Positions 8,301-18,276 of a stretch of 64,000 nucleotides of DNA are shown here, piece after piece. The translations under genes and the position numbers were made by a program. This DNA is from Bacteroidota bacterium (GTDB lineage: Bacteria > Bacteroidota > Bacteroidia > Cytophagales > Cyclobacteriaceae). Below the pieces are notes generated by a model that searched no databases, was not told where the DNA came from, and saw only the letters and a program-made list of their open reading frames with translations. Position 1 is the first letter of the stretch. The number at the start of each line of letters is the position of its first letter. The stretch covers positions 1-64,000 of the forward strand of contig JACOSO010000026.1 of the NCBI GenBank assembly GCA_016178785.1, in the 5' to 3' direction.

Positions 8301-11192
8301 AAGATTGGCGGCCAGCTGATTCACGTTCTCAGTAAGCGCCTTCCATGTTCCTGAAGCTCCGGGAACACTCGCTTGCCCACCTAACCTTCCTTCTACTCCC
8401 ACTTCCCTGGCAACAGTGGTAACCTGGTCGGCAAAGACGGCAAGGGTATCAATCATTTCATTGATCGTGTCGGTCAATTGCGCCAACTCGCCCAAGGCGT
8501 TGATAGAAAGTTTTTGTTTCAGATTTCCTTTGGCAACCGATGTTACCACCTTGGCAATTCCCCGAACCTGGCCTGTTAAATTTGAAGCCATTTGATTTAC
8601 AGAATCCGTCAGGTCTTTCCATGTTCCGGCAACCCCGCGCACTTCGGCTTGCCCTCCTAATTTTCCTTCCGTTCCTACCTCGCGGGCAACTCGCGTTACT
8701 TCAAATGCAAAAGAGTTGAGTTGTTCCACCATCGTGTTGACCGTATTTTTCAACTCCAGTATTTCGCCTCGTACATCCACTGTAATTTTTTTGGAAAGAT
8801 CACCGTTAGCCACAGCGGTTGTTACGCCTGCGATGTTACGAACCTGGTCAGTAAGATTACCCGCCATTTGATTAACCGAATCGGTCAAGTCTTTCCATGT
8901 ACCGGCAACACCGGGCACGAAGGCCTGACCTCCGAGTTTACCATCCGTACCTACTTCCCTTGCCACACGCGTTACCTCGGAAGCAAAACCGCGGAGCTGA
9001 TCCACCATGGTGTTAATGGTTTCTTTCAATTGCAAAATTTCTCCGCGAACGTCAACGGTAATTTTTTTAGACAAGTCACCGTTTGCCACCGCAATAGACA
9101 CATCAGCGATGTTACGGATCTGAGCCGTAAGATTACCAGCCATCTGATTTACTGAATCTGTCAGCCCCTTCCATACACCTCCCACTCCTTTCACAGTTGC
9201 CTGTCCTCCTAATTTTCCTTCCGAACCCACTTCGCTTGCCACACGCGTTACCTCCGATGCAAAGGAATTCAACTGGTCCACCATTGTGTTAATTGTGTCT
9301 TTCAATTCCAGCATCTCACCCTTAACATCCACAGTAATTTTTTTGGACAAGTCTCCCCGGGCAACAGCAATCGTTACATCTGCGATATTGCGAACCTGGT
9401 TGGTCAGATTATCGGCCATCTTATTTACAGAATCAGTCAGGTCCTTCCATGTTCCGCCAACACCAGGCACGTCTGCCTGTCCGCCAAGCTGGCCTTCTGA
9501 TCCTACTTCGCGAGCAACACGTGTTACTTCTGAACCAAAAGAATTGAGCTGATCCACCATGGTATTGATGGTGTTTTTTAGTTCGAGCATTTCTCCCCGC
9601 ACATCCACTGCAATTTTCTTCGACAAATCTCCTTTTGCTACCGCAGTTGTGACATCGGCAATGTTCCTCACCTGGTTTGTAAGGTTGGATGCCATTTGAT
9701 TCACTGAGTCGGTAAGGTCCTTCCATGTTCCTCCTACTCCTGGTACGTTGGCTTGTCCTCCAAGCTGTCCGTCCGAACCCACTTCACGCGCAACCCTTGT
9801 CACTTCAGACGAGAAGGAATTCAATTGATCCACCATTGTATTAATGGTGTTTTTCAACTCAAGCAATTCTCCTTTTGCATCAACGGTAATCTTCTTCGAC
9901 AAATCGCCTTTTGCAACAGCGGTAGTTACACCGGCAATGTTTCGAACCTGCGCTGTTAGGTTGCCTGCCATCTGATTCACTGAATCTGTCAGATCTTTCC
10001 AGACCCCACCAACTCCCTTCACGGTTGCCTGGCCCCCAAGTTTACCTTCAGTTCCTACTTCGAGCGCTACACGTGTCACTTCAGAGCCGAAAGAATTAAG
10101 TTGATCCACCATGGTATTGATGGTGTTTTTCAATTCGAGCATTTCACCACGAACATCAACTGTAATTTTCTTAGATAAGTCACCGTTTGCCACGGCTGTT
10201 GTCACACCTGCTATGTTACGCACTTGGCCTGTCAGGTTGGATGCCATTTGATTCACCGAGTCGGTAAGATCTTTCCAGATACCACCAACTCCTTTTACCG
10301 TTGCCTGGCCTCCCAACTTTCCTTCTGTTCCCACTTCGAGCGCCACCCGGGTTACTTCGGAACCGAAGGAGTTAAGCTGATCTACCAGCGTATTGATTGT
10401 GTTTTTCAATTCCAGCATTTCGCCTTTCACATCCACCGTAATTTTCTTGGCGAGATTACCCTTGGCAATAGCTGTTGTAACTTCAGCTACGTTGCGTACC
10501 TGGTTGGTGAGGTTACCCGCCATTTGGTTTACTGAATCAGTCAGGTCTTTCCAAACTCCTCCAACACCTCTCACTTTTGCCTGTCCACCGAGTTTACCTT
10601 CGGAGCCTACCTCTCTTGCCACACGGGTAACTTCCATCGAAAAGAGGTTAAGTTGCTTAACCATATAGTTTACCTCTTTGGCAATTCGAAGAAACTCACC
10701 TTCTAACTTATGATCGGCAATTTCTTCATGCATCTGTTGCGACAAATTTCCTTTAGCCACAGAACTGATTACATTGGCAATTTGAATCGTTGGATAAACC
10801 AGGTCGGATATCAATTCATTCAAAGAATTAACGCCTTGGTTCCAGGAGCCTTTTGTACTTGGCACTGTAATTCTTTGTGTGAGTTTACCTTCTTTGCCTA
10901 TAGTATTGCGCGCTCTTGTAAACTCCTTCATCATCTTTTCGTTCATTGCAATGATATCATTGAGCATATCGAAAATCTTGCCCTTCATCCCGGCTTCATT
11001 GGAGGGCAGCCGGACGGCAAAATTTCCGTTTTTCACTTCCCTTAGTTTTTCTAAAAGTTCGTTGACAGGTAATTCTCCATTCCCATTGGAATCCGCCTTA
11101 TGATGTTTCCTAAAATCGCCTGATGAAATAACCTGACGACCGGCTGGGCCGCTTTTTTTTGTAATCGCTTTAGCTCCCATAACTGTAGACAT
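5370..11192 (-). CDS. Giant HAMP-array hybrid histidine kinase with GAF and three receivers
   Basis: 1940 residues with no transmembrane segment, so it is probably cytoplasmic. Order: divergent HAMP units (about 45-190); nine near-identical 92-residue HAMP pairs (about 190-1010), each with [26 protein letters not shown] and [11 protein letters not shown]; a GAF domain (about 1035-1180); a coiled coil; HisKA with [10 protein letters not shown] (phosphoacceptor H1264); and HATPase with [16 protein letters not shown] and GTGLGLSI. Three receivers follow. The first two lack key residues and the last is canonical (VLMDIMMP, D1872; TAKA; VKPV). The architecture resembles osmosensing Nik1-type (group III) kinases in which the HAMP array is the sensor. 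It is the last gene of an operon with a PAS kinase and the receiver-Crp protein (22-bp gap), so it probably feeds that regulator. Confidence 0.93.
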   Translation of the reverse strand: MSTVMGAKAITKKSGPAGRQVISSGDFRKHHKADSNGNGELPVNELLEKLREVKNGNFAVRLPSNEAGMKGKIFDMLNDIIAMNEKMMKEFTRARNTIGKEGKLTQRITVPSTKGSWNQGVNSLNELISDLVYPTIQIANVISSVAKGNLSQQMHEEIADHKLEGEFLRIAKEVNYMVKQLNLFSMEVTRVAREVGSEGKLGGQAKVRGVGGVWKDLTDSVNQMAGNLTNQVRNVAEVTTAIAKGNLAKKITVDVKGEMLELKNTINTLVDQLNSFGSEVTRVALEVGTEGKLGGQATVKGVGGIWKDLTDSVNQMASNLTGQVRNIAGVTTAVANGDLSKKITVDVRGEMLELKNTINTMVDQLNSFGSEVTRVALEVGTEGKLGGQATVKGVGGVWKDLTDSVNQMAGNLTAQVRNIAGVTTAVAKGDLSKKITVDAKGELLELKNTINTMVDQLNSFSSEVTRVAREVGSDGQLGGQANVPGVGGTWKDLTDSVNQMASNLTNQVRNIADVTTAVAKGDLSKKIAVDVRGEMLELKNTINTMVDQLNSFGSEVTRVAREVGSEGQLGGQADVPGVGGTWKDLTDSVNKMADNLTNQVRNIADVTIAVARGDLSKKITVDVKGEMLELKDTINTMVDQLNSFASEVTRVASEVGSEGKLGGQATVKGVGGVWKGLTDSVNQMAGNLTAQIRNIADVSIAVANGDLSKKITVDVRGEILQLKETINTMVDQLRGFASEVTRVAREVGTDGKLGGQAFVPGVAGTWKDLTDSVNQMAGNLTDQVRNIAGVTTAVANGDLSKKITVDVRGEILELKNTVNTMVEQLNSFAFEVTRVAREVGTEGKLGGQAEVRGVAGTWKDLTDSVNQMASNLTGQVRGIAKVVTSVAKGNLKQKLSINALGELAQLTDTINEMIDTLAVFADQVTTVAREVGVEGRLGGQASVPGASGTWKALTENVNQLAANLTTQVRSISEVASAVTKGDLTRNIRVDAKGELEALKDTINQMITNLRETTLRNQDQDWLKSNLAAFTQMLQGQKDLNTVTKRILSELAQVVSAHYGAFYILQQEDEKQNVKLKLFAAYAYKEEENIPKEFEVGEGLVGQCAFEKERILLTNVPQGYVKINSGLGKAKPSNLIILPVLFENNVKAVIELASLDSFSETHLDFLGQLTESIGIVLNTIETNTRTEELLEQSQSLAGELKTQQEELRRTNDELQDKALLLVKQKNEVEAKNKEVEEARKSLEEKAEQLMLTSKYKSEFLANMSHELRTPLNSLSILAQQLYENADGNLNDKQVRYARTIHSCGDDLIQLINDILDLSKIESGFISANISSVRIADIASFAETTFKPISESKNLVFNIETDNQLPASIDTDSQRLNQILKNLLSNAFKFTEKGEVKLRIFNARNGWKQGHPNLDNASGVIAFSISDTGIGITREKQLIVFEAFQQAEGSTSRKYGGTGLGLSISRGLAELLGGTIELESEAGKGSVFTFYLPLDKPSRVTMKDSPENEYAAESTGSEINTLLGRLTHERIENRNTLSELLNEIADDRSAVQPKDKVVVVFDEDQNFGRTVLDAARVKGLKGVIATNYLEIFDVINRLAPIAIIMDVKPKDPTSWKAISLLRRDLAYRHIPIHIISREENRSHALKWGAKTFAVRQAGNKPLNALFEDIITSGDKATKKILVIGENELYSSQLEKAYLDNSIQVDIEKAGKKSIERLKGGEFDCIVLDYDLEDISGDELIREISKSKKSFTPIIVYSGRNLSEPELENIRLNANFFVSKQANWIDHLLDITISHLYIDHKKLHADTRKIIENIHNKEDILIGKTVLVVDDDVRNLFTLTSVLERYKINVVTAESGKEAIAILHQNPHIEMVLMDIMMPEMDGYETTRKIREEDKNSLLPIIAVTAKAMKGDRQKCIEAGASDYIVKPVKIDQLLSLIRLWFQ
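8140..10615 (-). repeat. Nine tandem 276-bp HAMP-pair coding repeats
   Basis: The kinase gene contains nine in-frame units of about 276 bp (92 residues). They share words such as the reverse complement of GATTCAGTAAATCAAATGGC with small changes. The copies are similar enough at the DNA level for unequal recombination, so unit number may vary between strains or be mis-assembled from short reads. Confidence 0.85.
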
Positions 11193-11213
11193 TTATTAGT
11201 TCAAAGTATTTAC

Positions 11214-12272
11214 CTAGTTCCTAACTTTTTCAAGCTTGGAGTGTTGCACAATTTTTAATCCCTTATCAAAAATCTCAATGAGGCCTTCATTTTTGAAATC
11301 CACAAGAGTGCGATTGAGGGATTCTGTTGTTGTTCCTACCATACCGGAAAGATCTTTTCGAGCAACAGTAATGTGCTGGTCTTCATTAGTTGATTCTGTT
11401 TGATGATTGAGTTTGATTAACACTGTGGCCACACGTTGACGAACTGATTGGTAGGCCAACTCAAGGAGCTTGTTTTCCGCCTCATACAAATTGCTGGCGA
11501 GCATCGATATAAATTTTCTCGCAATCTCTTTGTTGGCATAGATCAGGGTCAGAAAATCCTGTTGGGGAATCATGTAGATATGTGACTCCTTCAAAACGAT
11601 AGCACTTTCATTATTGGGTTTATCTTCCAGCAATGACACAAAACCAAAAAAATCACCATTGCGGTGCAAACCTGTAATCAGTTCCTTGCCGTCATTGTTA
11701 GCCTTAAAAGTTTTTACTAAACCTTTGTCGACAAAGTAGACATGCCTGGGCTGCTCACCCTCCACGAAGACAAATTCTTTTTTCTTGTAAGTTCTGGACC
11801 TTCTGTGGTCAGAAAGCTTTTGAAAATCAGGAAGCTGTTTCGTCTTGAAGAAAAAATCATCGATGTCGGTAATCGTATTGCGGAAGGTTGTCTTAATGAG
11901 GTCATTTTTCTTTAAACGAAGCTCGATGATATTGAGGAGTTCAAGCCCATCAAAAGGTTTGGTGATGTAGTCATCGGCACCCAGATTCATCCCCACCCTG
12001 AAATCGCGCATTTCAGTCTTAGCCGTAAGAAAAATAAATGGAATATTCGCGGTGGCGGGGTCTTTGCTCAAAAGATGTAAGACACCATAGCCATCTAACT
12101 CGGGCATCATGATGTCGCATAATATCAGGTCTGGCTGGCTCTGTTGCACCAGTTCAATGCCAAGCTTTCCAGAGTTGCTGGTAAGTACATCGTATCGGCT
12201 GAGTTTAAGAATAGAAGCGATGTTCTGGCACATTTCTACATTGTCTTCAATTACAAGTATTTTATGGCTCAT
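11214..12272 (-). CDS. Response regulator fused to Crp/Fnr-type transcription factor
   Basis: 352 residues. Residues 1-125 are a canonical receiver (D10, phosphoacceptor D53 in LCDIMMPELDG, FLTAK, TKPFDG). Residues about 150-265 are a cNMP-binding-type beta barrel (FVEGEQPRHVYFVDKGLVKT, GDFFGFVSLL). A long helix and a Crp-type winged helix follow, with recognition helix TTESLNRTLVDF (E317, N320, R321), laid out like the E-x-x-S-R of Fnr. It should be a phosphorylation-controlled DNA-binding protein. It lies between a PAS kinase (ATGA overlap) and the HAMP kinase. The operon promoter carries two ideal Fnr-spaced palindromes, and similar sites precede most EPS operons, so I infer that it is the master regulator of the locus and autoregulated. 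Confidence 0.92.
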   Translation of the reverse strand: MSHKILVIEDNVEMCQNIASILKLSRYDVLTSNSGKLGIELVQQSQPDLILCDIMMPELDGYGVLHLLSKDPATANIPFIFLTAKTEMRDFRVGMNLGADDYITKPFDGLELLNIIELRLKKNDLIKTTFRNTITDIDDFFFKTKQLPDFQKLSDHRRSRTYKKKEFVFVEGEQPRHVYFVDKGLVKTFKANNDGKELITGLHRNGDFFGFVSLLEDKPNNESAIVLKESHIYMIPQQDFLTLIYANKEIARKFISMLASNLYEAENKLLELAYQSVRQRVATVLIKLNHQTESTNEDQHITVARKDLSGMVGTTTESLNRTLVDFKNEGLIEIFDKGLKIVQHSKLEKVRN

Positions 12273-13498
12273 GACTTGCGTTTGTTTTGTAATGATTTTG
12301 ATGATTCTGCTGCACGTATTGATTCTCCAATTGTAGCCGGTAGTATGACCGTAAACGTGGTGCCCACATCGAGCTGGCTTTCAAAAGTGATCGTGCCTTT
12401 AAGCAGGTGAATATATTTTTGTATGATGTGAAGACCCAAACCCGTGCCTTCAATGTTGATAGCGTTGCGTGCCCTAAAGAATCTGCCGAAAATAAACTGT
12501 TGTTCATCATCCGGAATGCCAATGCCCTGGTCCTTAACTATGAACACGATCGAGCCAGGTCCTATTTCCGAAGTAATTTCAATCGTGTCACCTGATTTGG
12601 AATATTTAAGAGAATTAGAAACAAGGTTGGTGACTATGCTCCAAAACAAGTGATGATCAATGCGGGACATCCATTGGTCGCCCGAATGATTATATTTGAT
12701 TACCTGTCCCTCTCTCTTTATTATATCCATTTCAGAGAGTGTGTCTTGAATGAATTCGGGAATATTGACATCTGAATTCACTACCTCAACTTTGTTTTGC
12801 TCCAGTTTCTCCAATGAAAGGAATTCGTTCAAGATCAAGGTCAGGTTGTTAACCGCTCTCTTGATTCGATTGGTGTGAACCATCTTCTCGGTTTCATAAT
12901 TTTCTGGAGAAGTCTTTTCAATGAGAAAAGTCGAAGAGAGAATCATGGTGAGCGGTGTCCGGAATTCGTGCGAGGCCATCGTAACAAACCGCGACTTAAG
13001 TTCTCCAAGTTCCCTCTCCTTTTTCAGCGCATTTACAAGGCCTTCCTCCATAGCCTTTCGCTCTGTAAAATCCCGTACCACGCAAAGGATTATTTTGACG
13101 GGGTTCCCGCCACTTGCTAACGGCACAGTGGTGACATGATAAAACCGCCCGCTAAAACTTACTTCACAATGAACACCCTCACCCTCGAAGGTTTTTCTTA
13201 ATTTCATTACCAAATCGTCATTGAAGGGCAGGAATGGATCTGGGGGCGCTCCCTCCGATAGCAAATTTTTGAAATCCTGGTCGAACACAAAAATCCTTGT
13301 CTCAGGAAAATTGCGCAGCACCAACTCTTGAAGGCGTTTGCGGTTCGCTAGCTTTTTTTCCAGCGTCCTGCGCTCATCTATTTCTGTTTGCAGTTCCCTT
13401 CGCAGTCTTTCGATCTCACTAAGCGCATGAATCAATTCCAGTCCTTGTTTATTCGCTCTGGATTCAGCGGTATTTCGTTTAATTACATTTTGCCTCAT
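12269..13498 (-). CDS. PAS-domain sensor histidine kinase
   Basis: 409 residues, soluble. An N-terminal coiled coil (about 20-60) is followed by a PAS-like sensor (about 60-150, ending VVRDFTERK). HisKA follows with MASHEFRTPLTMIL (H177), then HATPase with N-box NLVSNSLKYSKSGD, G1 VKDQGIGIP and G2 GTGLGLHII. It is a complete orthodox kinase without its own receiver. Its stop overlaps the start of the receiver-Crp gene by four bases (ATGA), so the two are translationally coupled and this is the probable direct phosphodonor. It is first in the operon; the start codon lies about 95 bp downstream of the inferred transcription start. Confidence 0.92.
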   Translation of the reverse strand: MRQNVIKRNTAESRANKQGLELIHALSEIERLRRELQTEIDERRTLEKKLANRKRLQELVLRNFPETRIFVFDQDFKNLLSEGAPPDPFLPFNDDLVMKLRKTFEGEGVHCEVSFSGRFYHVTTVPLASGGNPVKIILCVVRDFTERKAMEEGLVNALKKERELGELKSRFVTMASHEFRTPLTMILSSTFLIEKTSPENYETEKMVHTNRIKRAVNNLTLILNEFLSLEKLEQNKVEVVNSDVNIPEFIQDTLSEMDIIKREGQVIKYNHSGDQWMSRIDHHLFWSIVTNLVSNSLKYSKSGDTIEITSEIGPGSIVFIVKDQGIGIPDDEQQFIFGRFFRARNAINIEGTGLGLHIIQKYIHLLKGTITFESQLDVGTTFTVILPATIGESIRAAESSKSLQNKRKS

Positions 13499-13598
13499 GC
13501 GAGAAGGTATTTGCCTATACTACCATTGTTATTACAATGCTCACAGCAGAATCCATGATTCAGGCCCCTAATGTGAGCCAGACAAGCCAAAATATTTA

Positions 13599-13668
13599 TA
13601 AATATAATTCATTCATCATCCTTAATTGACGATCCATATCATCAATTATTGATGATGCGTATCGTCAA
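13599..13668 (-). promoter_or_regulatory. Promoter and ideal tandem operator pair B of the sensor/receiver-Crp operon
   Basis: Two palindromes, TTGACGAT-ccat-ATCATCAA (13626-13645, centre 13635.5) and TTGATGAT-gcgt-ATCGTCAA (13649-13668, centre 13658.5), are spaced 23 bp and together form a 43-bp imperfect palindrome. Read leftward, the inner site ends in TTGA-type bases as the -33 element. Exactly 19 bp later comes TATATTTA (13606-13599), a near-perfect Bacteroidota -7 box (TAnnTTTG). The operator is therefore centred near -41.5, as for class II Crp/Fnr activators. Confidence 0.75.
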
Positions 13669-13698
13669 AATAACGACAAGCCGGTTTGTTAAGTCTAT

Positions 13699-13726
13699 TT
13701 TGAAGTTACTGCTTTGAAGTTACTGC
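13699..13726 (+). repeat. Perfect 14-bp tandem duplication
   Basis: TTTGAAGTTACTGC occurs twice head to tail between the two divergent promoters. No function is apparent; it alters the spacing between operator pair B and the export-operon promoter. Confidence 0.8.
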
Positions 13727-13749
13727 CCCCCTTTCAAAACATTTTGCGA

Positions 13750-13795
13750 GCGATGACCACAATCGTTGAATTTCAAAGAGCTCGATTATAGTTTG
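13750..13795 (+). promoter_or_regulatory. Promoter and operator B3 of the EPS export operon
   Basis: A degenerate left half (GCGATGAC), N4 caca and a perfect right half ATCGTTGA (13762-13769, centre 13759.5). Nineteen to twenty bases after its TTGA lies TAGTTTG (13789-13795). This repeats the geometry of the other sites and places a transcript start about 22 bp before the ATG at 13823. Confidence 0.6.
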
Positions 13796-13822
13796 CGCCT
13801 TCAATAACGACACGACAAAACG

Positions 13823-14608
13823 ATGAAATCCTTCGATCCCTTAAAGGTTTATGTTAGCATCACTTTCATTCTTCTGACATCTTCATGTTACTATAACAAG
13901 AGTCTGGTCTATCTGCAGAATCGTCATTTCTCGGAAAACAAAGCTACGCTGGTAGAAAGCAAGAAGACACCATACCACTTGCAGCCAGCCGACATTCTCT
14001 CCGTGCAAATCAAGAGTTCTGCTGAAAAAGAAGTATCGGGGATGTTCAATATTTCTACACAGAATTTGATGGTGGCAAGCCCGGGTACTTTATTTCTTGA
14101 GGGATACTCCATTGATGCCAGCGGAAAAATTACATTACCGATCCTGGGCGAGCTGATAGTAAAAGACCTTACGGTAGAAGAGGCTCAGCAATTTATTCAG
14201 TTGAGTGCCAATAAGTATTTCAACAATGCAATAGTAATCGTGAAGCTGATCAGCTTTAAAGTGACCGTGTTGGGAGAAGTTAAGAGCCCGGGATACTATT
14301 ATGTGTACAACAACCAGGCAACGGCTTTAGAAGCTTTGGGGATGGCAGGAGACTTGACCAATTTTGGAAATCGAAGAAACATCAAGCTGCTCCGTCAGAA
14401 GGATTCGGGCACGGAGGTGATCTTGTTGGACCTCACGAATCCTGATCTTTTAAAATCCGAATATTTTTTTCTCAAACCAGGAGACGTGCTGTATGTCGAA
14501 CCACTGAAAGCACGATCCAAGAGGTCTAACCTGGAACTCCTAAGTGTGGTGTTTGCCGCAACCACAACCGCAGTTCTCATTTTCAGTTATGTAAACACAA
14601 AAAAATAA
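13823..14608 (+). CDS. Polysaccharide export outer-membrane lipoprotein, Wza-like
   Basis: 261 residues. A lipoprotein signal (FILLTSSC, acylated Cys near residue 22) is followed by a Poly_export domain (about 50-140; YHLQPADILSVQI, GKITLPILGEL) and an SLBB-type beta-grasp domain (VTVLGEVKSPGYYYV, about 150-230). A C-terminal hydrophobic segment (VVFAATTTAVLIFSYV) would cross the outer membrane, as in Wza. It forms the exit channel for the polymer and normally contacts the Wzc-like partner encoded immediately after it. The two genes overlap at TAATG. It heads the plus-strand export operon. Confidence 0.92.
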   Translation: MKSFDPLKVYVSITFILLTSSCYYNKSLVYLQNRHFSENKATLVESKKTPYHLQPADILSVQIKSSAEKEVSGMFNISTQNLMVASPGTLFLEGYSIDASGKITLPILGELIVKDLTVEEAQQFIQLSANKYFNNAIVIVKLISFKVTVLGEVKSPGYYYVYNNQATALEALGMAGDLTNFGNRRNIKLLRQKDSGTEVILLDLTNPDLLKSEYFFLKPGDVLYVEPLKARSKRSNLELLSVVFAATTTAVLIFSYVNTKK

Positions 14609-16929
14609 TGAACGAAAAAGTAGACATCAGGGCGATTATTCATAAGCTCATTTCGAAATGGTACTATTTCCTGTTTTGTCTGGCGATCACTGTGCCTTTT
14701 GCTTATGTCTATGTGAAATTTGCAGACACCATTTACCAAGTAAGGGCATCCATTTTATTGACAGGGCAAATGAAGAACGGTATGGGGAATGAGAAATTTA
14801 TGAAGGGGATGGAATTGCTGACATCGCATACTGAATTGGAAGATGAAATAGGTATTTTAAAATCGTTCAACCTGGTGGGAAGCACCCTTCAGAAACTCGA
14901 TTTTGGTATTTCCTATTTTGAAAAGAAAAACTTCACGACTCACGAAAAGTATGGTGACGGTTGCCCTTTCAAAATTGAATTGGACTCCAGCGTTCATCAA
15001 ATTTTAGGTGTTCCTATTTACATAAAAAGAACTTCACCTGGCACTTATTCCGTGTTTGCGTCAGCAAAAAATGTTAGCACCTATAACTTTTACACAAATC
15101 AAATGGAGGGAGTAATACCCTCCTTAGAGATTGATCAAACCCTGGCCAATGAAAAACCTTTTGTCCATAAGAATTTAAGTTTTAAAATAATCTTCGATTA
15201 TCGTTACAATTTCGACCATGAGAAAGTCTATTTTTTCATTTTACAAGATCTAGGTTCGTTAACGGAAATGTATCGCGAAAAACTGGACATTAAGCCGATC
15301 TCCAGAGAATCCAATATTGTAGAGATTAACATACGCGGAAGGAATCCAAGGAAGGATATCTTGTTCCTCAACAAGCTGCTGGATGTTTACCTCGCGAATG
15401 AACTTCACAAACGAAACCAATTGGGAATAAAAACAATCCGGTTCATCGATGACCAACTCAGTGGTGTTACGAATGAGCTTAGGCAGGCTGAGGGATCTCT
15501 TGAATCGTTCAGGTCGCGCAATAACATACTCAATATAAATGCAACAGCAGAGAATTTAACAAAGACACTTGATCGACTGGAGACAGATAAATCAGCACTG
15601 GAATTAAAATTAAAATACTATAAATATATAGCCAGCGCACTTGACAAAGCAGATCTCAAAAACATTCAGACCCCCTCTACATTTGGACTTGAAGACCCAC
15701 TGCTGAATAACTTGCTTATTGAGTTGGAGAGACTCAACCAGGAGCGGATCGGATTAAACTATAGCACCAAAGACACTAATCCCGTAGTAAAAGTTCTTGA
15801 TTTAAAAATCGCCAATCACAAGAAAGCGCTAATGGATAACGTCAGCAACTTTATCCAAGCATCAACAAATGCGTTGGCAGATTTGGATCGTAAGATTGGA
15901 GAAATACAGCGCAACGTAAATGAACTTCCGAGAAGTGAACGCGAACTGGTAAACATCCAGCGAAAATTTGACTTTAATGATAATGTTTACAACTACCTAT
16001 TGGAAAAGCGGGCTGAAGCGGGAATTGCCATTGCCTCAAATACAAATGAAAAAACAATTGTAGACAAGGCACAGCAGGTGGGCTGGGGCCCTGTTTCGCC
16101 CAATAGAAGATTGATAATGATTATCGCTGTATTAGGCGGGCTTTCTTTAGCCGTGGGACTGATTATTTTGAACGATTTGATCAACAACAACCGAATCGTC
16201 ACCACAGAGGACGTAGAAAAGAGCACGCGGATTCCAACCATTGGAACCATAGTTCATGGTGCAAAACGCGACCATATCTCGGGCATTGTGGCCAATGGCA
16301 AGTCGGTACTAGCTGAGTGTTTCCGTTCACTTCGGGTTAACCTGGAATACCTTACGTTAGGTAAGGCGAAAAGTGTGATTGGTATTACTTCCTCAATCAT
16401 GAATGAAGGCAAAACTTTTTGTTCTTCGAATTTGGCGTTGTCTATGGCACAGGCGGGAAGAAAAACTGTTTTGATTGATGCCGATATGCGAAGACCACAG
16501 GTAGCCAGAGCGTTCAACTTGAAAAATGAAAAGGGGCTTTCAAATTACTTAATTGGCGCATGTTCTCTGGAAGAAATCATCAATGAAACAGGCTCAAAAG
16601 ATCTGGATGTAATTACGTCTGGTCCTATTCCTCCCAATCCGCTTGACTTGATTGGACTACCAAAGATGGAAGAGTTGATTGAAGACCTGAAACAAGCGTA
16701 TGACATGATCATTATCGATACTCCACCGGTAGGGCCGGTTTCAGAGTATGTTATCTTAATGAAATACACCGGGGCAAATATTTGCGTGATACGCTCAAAC
16801 TACACCAGCCGAAACCACCTGGAAAAAATCAACAAACTTTATGATGAGAAGAAAATTAAAAACCTGAGCATCTTATTGAACGATGCACGGATGTCCGTCA
16901 ATGGATACGCCTACTATGACTATAAATAG
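14608..16929 (+). CDS. Wzc-like chain-length determinant fused to BY-type tyrosine kinase
   Basis: 773 residues. An N-terminal Wzz domain with a first membrane helix (about 17-35) is followed by a large periplasmic coiled-coil region (about 280-480). A second membrane helix (LIMIIAVLGGLSLAVGLIIL, about 508-527) leads to the cytoplasmic bacterial tyrosine kinase: Walker A NEGKT (K602), Walker A' VLIDADMRRPQ and Walker B MIIIDTPPVGP. The end carries the usual Tyr cluster (YAYYDYK) for autophosphorylation. It controls polymer length and couples synthesis to the outer-membrane exporter. Its first base overlaps the preceding stop codon, and it belongs to the same operon as the flippase 36 bp downstream. 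Confidence 0.95.
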   Translation: MNEKVDIRAIIHKLISKWYYFLFCLAITVPFAYVYVKFADTIYQVRASILLTGQMKNGMGNEKFMKGMELLTSHTELEDEIGILKSFNLVGSTLQKLDFGISYFEKKNFTTHEKYGDGCPFKIELDSSVHQILGVPIYIKRTSPGTYSVFASAKNVSTYNFYTNQMEGVIPSLEIDQTLANEKPFVHKNLSFKIIFDYRYNFDHEKVYFFILQDLGSLTEMYREKLDIKPISRESNIVEINIRGRNPRKDILFLNKLLDVYLANELHKRNQLGIKTIRFIDDQLSGVTNELRQAEGSLESFRSRNNILNINATAENLTKTLDRLETDKSALELKLKYYKYIASALDKADLKNIQTPSTFGLEDPLLNNLLIELERLNQERIGLNYSTKDTNPVVKVLDLKIANHKKALMDNVSNFIQASTNALADLDRKIGEIQRNVNELPRSERELVNIQRKFDFNDNVYNYLLEKRAEAGIAIASNTNEKTIVDKAQQVGWGPVSPNRRLIMIIAVLGGLSLAVGLIILNDLINNNRIVTTEDVEKSTRIPTIGTIVHGAKRDHISGIVANGKSVLAECFRSLRVNLEYLTLGKAKSVIGITSSIMNEGKTFCSSNLALSMAQAGRKTVLIDADMRRPQVARAFNLKNEKGLSNYLIGACSLEEIINETGSKDLDVITSGPIPPNPLDLIGLPKMEELIEDLKQAYDMIIIDTPPVGPVSEYVILMKYTGANICVIRSNYTSRNHLEKINKLYDEKKIKNLSILLNDARMSVNGYAYYDYK

Positions 16930-16965
16930 ATCAAATGCCCAACTTAAATAGGTAAACCTTAATTC

Positions 16966-18264
16966 ATGGATTTTGTAGCAAGCCGTTTTAGAAAGTACAT
17001 CGAAAATGCGGTCTGGTTGATCTTTGAAAAAGGGTTTTCTCTTTTCGTTGGGTTGGTAGTGGCCATTAGTGTCGCACGGTATTTAAGACCCGAAAGCTAT
17101 GGTCTCTTAAACTACTCCCTCAGTTTTGTAAGTATTTTTTCCGCTTTCTCAACATTAGGTATAGATCAAATTATAGTGCGGGAGCTTGCGAAAGAACCCG
17201 CGAAAAAAGATGAGCTTTTAGGAACCGGTTTTATCATAAAAATTGCAGGTTCAGTTCTCATGATTGTGTTGATGATGGCTGTGATGGTCTTTATGGATCA
17301 TAACGCGTTTACCAATACCCTCATCATGATCATTGCTGCGGCTGAGCTTTTCAAGGGGTTTGAGGTCATCAATTATTTCTTTCAGTCGCAAGTGATGTCC
17401 AAATTTGTAGTGCAGATTCAGCTGGTAATCAACTTTCTGATCAGCCTTTCAAAAATCGGACTGGTTTTTATTCATGCTCCTCTGATCTGGTTCGGCATTA
17501 TTGTCGTTTTGGGTTCTATTCTGAACGCAGCCGGGTTTGTTTACGCATATCAAGCCCGGGAAGGCACACCGTGGAGTTGGAGATTTAGAAGGGCTGAGGC
17601 AGTGAAGCTATTAAGTGAATCGTGGGCACTCGCCTTATACGGTGTTGCATTGAATATTCAGGCACGCATTGACCAGGTTATGCTCGGCAACATGATGAAC
17701 AATTACGAAGTTGGGCAATATTCTGTAGCCCTAAAATTTATAGAAATCTTTGGCTTTGTGCCTGTGGTTTTGATGAATACGTTTATGCCTGCCGTCACTA
17801 AGGCAAAGGTTACCGGCAGTGATCTTTACCAAAGTCGTCTGGTGAATTTATACCGACTGATGTTTTTAGCATTCCTGGTGGTTGGAATACCGATCTATCT
17901 ATTTTCAAAAGATGTGATTGTCTTACTCTATGGAAGAGAGTTCGAAGCAGCAGGATACCTGCTTTCTCTTTTTTCATTAAGGCTCTTCTTTTCCAATATG
18001 GGGGTGGGCAAATCCGTTTTTATCGTCAATGAAAGTTTGTTCAAATACTCTCTGCTTACGGTCATTGTCGGGGCAATCGCAAACATTACCCTCAACTATT
18101 TACTTATTCCACTTTACGGACCGCGTGGAGCCATCATTGCCAGCATGCTTTCGTTTACAATAAGTATTTTCCTTCTCGATGCTTTTTTTGAAAAAACAAG
18201 ATTTAATCAGAAGCTTATGCTTCAAGGGATTTTTTCATTTTGGAAATTGAACCAGGTTGCCTAG
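16966..18264 (+). CDS. Wzx-type lipid-linked oligosaccharide flippase
   Basis: 432 residues with about 12 predicted membrane helices. It belongs to the polysaccharide biosynthesis/MOP exporter family. The N-terminus (ENAVWLIFEKGFSLFVGLVV, RYLRPESYGLLNYSLSF) and TLGIDQIIVRELAK are typical of Wzx/RfbX proteins. It would flip undecaprenyl-diphosphate-linked repeat units to the periplasm for the Wzy-like polymerase at 21655. The gene has a usual family length and sits directly after the Wzc-like gene. Confidence 0.92.
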   Translation: MDFVASRFRKYIENAVWLIFEKGFSLFVGLVVAISVARYLRPESYGLLNYSLSFVSIFSAFSTLGIDQIIVRELAKEPAKKDELLGTGFIIKIAGSVLMIVLMMAVMVFMDHNAFTNTLIMIIAAAELFKGFEVINYFFQSQVMSKFVVQIQLVINFLISLSKIGLVFIHAPLIWFGIIVVLGSILNAAGFVYAYQAREGTPWSWRFRRAEAVKLLSESWALALYGVALNIQARIDQVMLGNMMNNYEVGQYSVALKFIEIFGFVPVVLMNTFMPAVTKAKVTGSDLYQSRLVNLYRLMFLAFLVVGIPIYLFSKDVIVLLYGREFEAAGYLLSLFSLRLFFSNMGVGKSVFIVNESLFKYSLLTVIVGAIANITLNYLLIPLYGPRGAIIASMLSFTISIFLLDAFFEKTRFNQKLMLQGIFSFWKLNQVA

Positions 18265-18276
18265 TCAAAATTTAGT

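Noticed and set aside
8721-10668. Plus-strand open frames across the HAMP kinase, some over 100 codons
   Set aside because: Antisense shadows of the HAMP repeats, with no start signals or family motifs.
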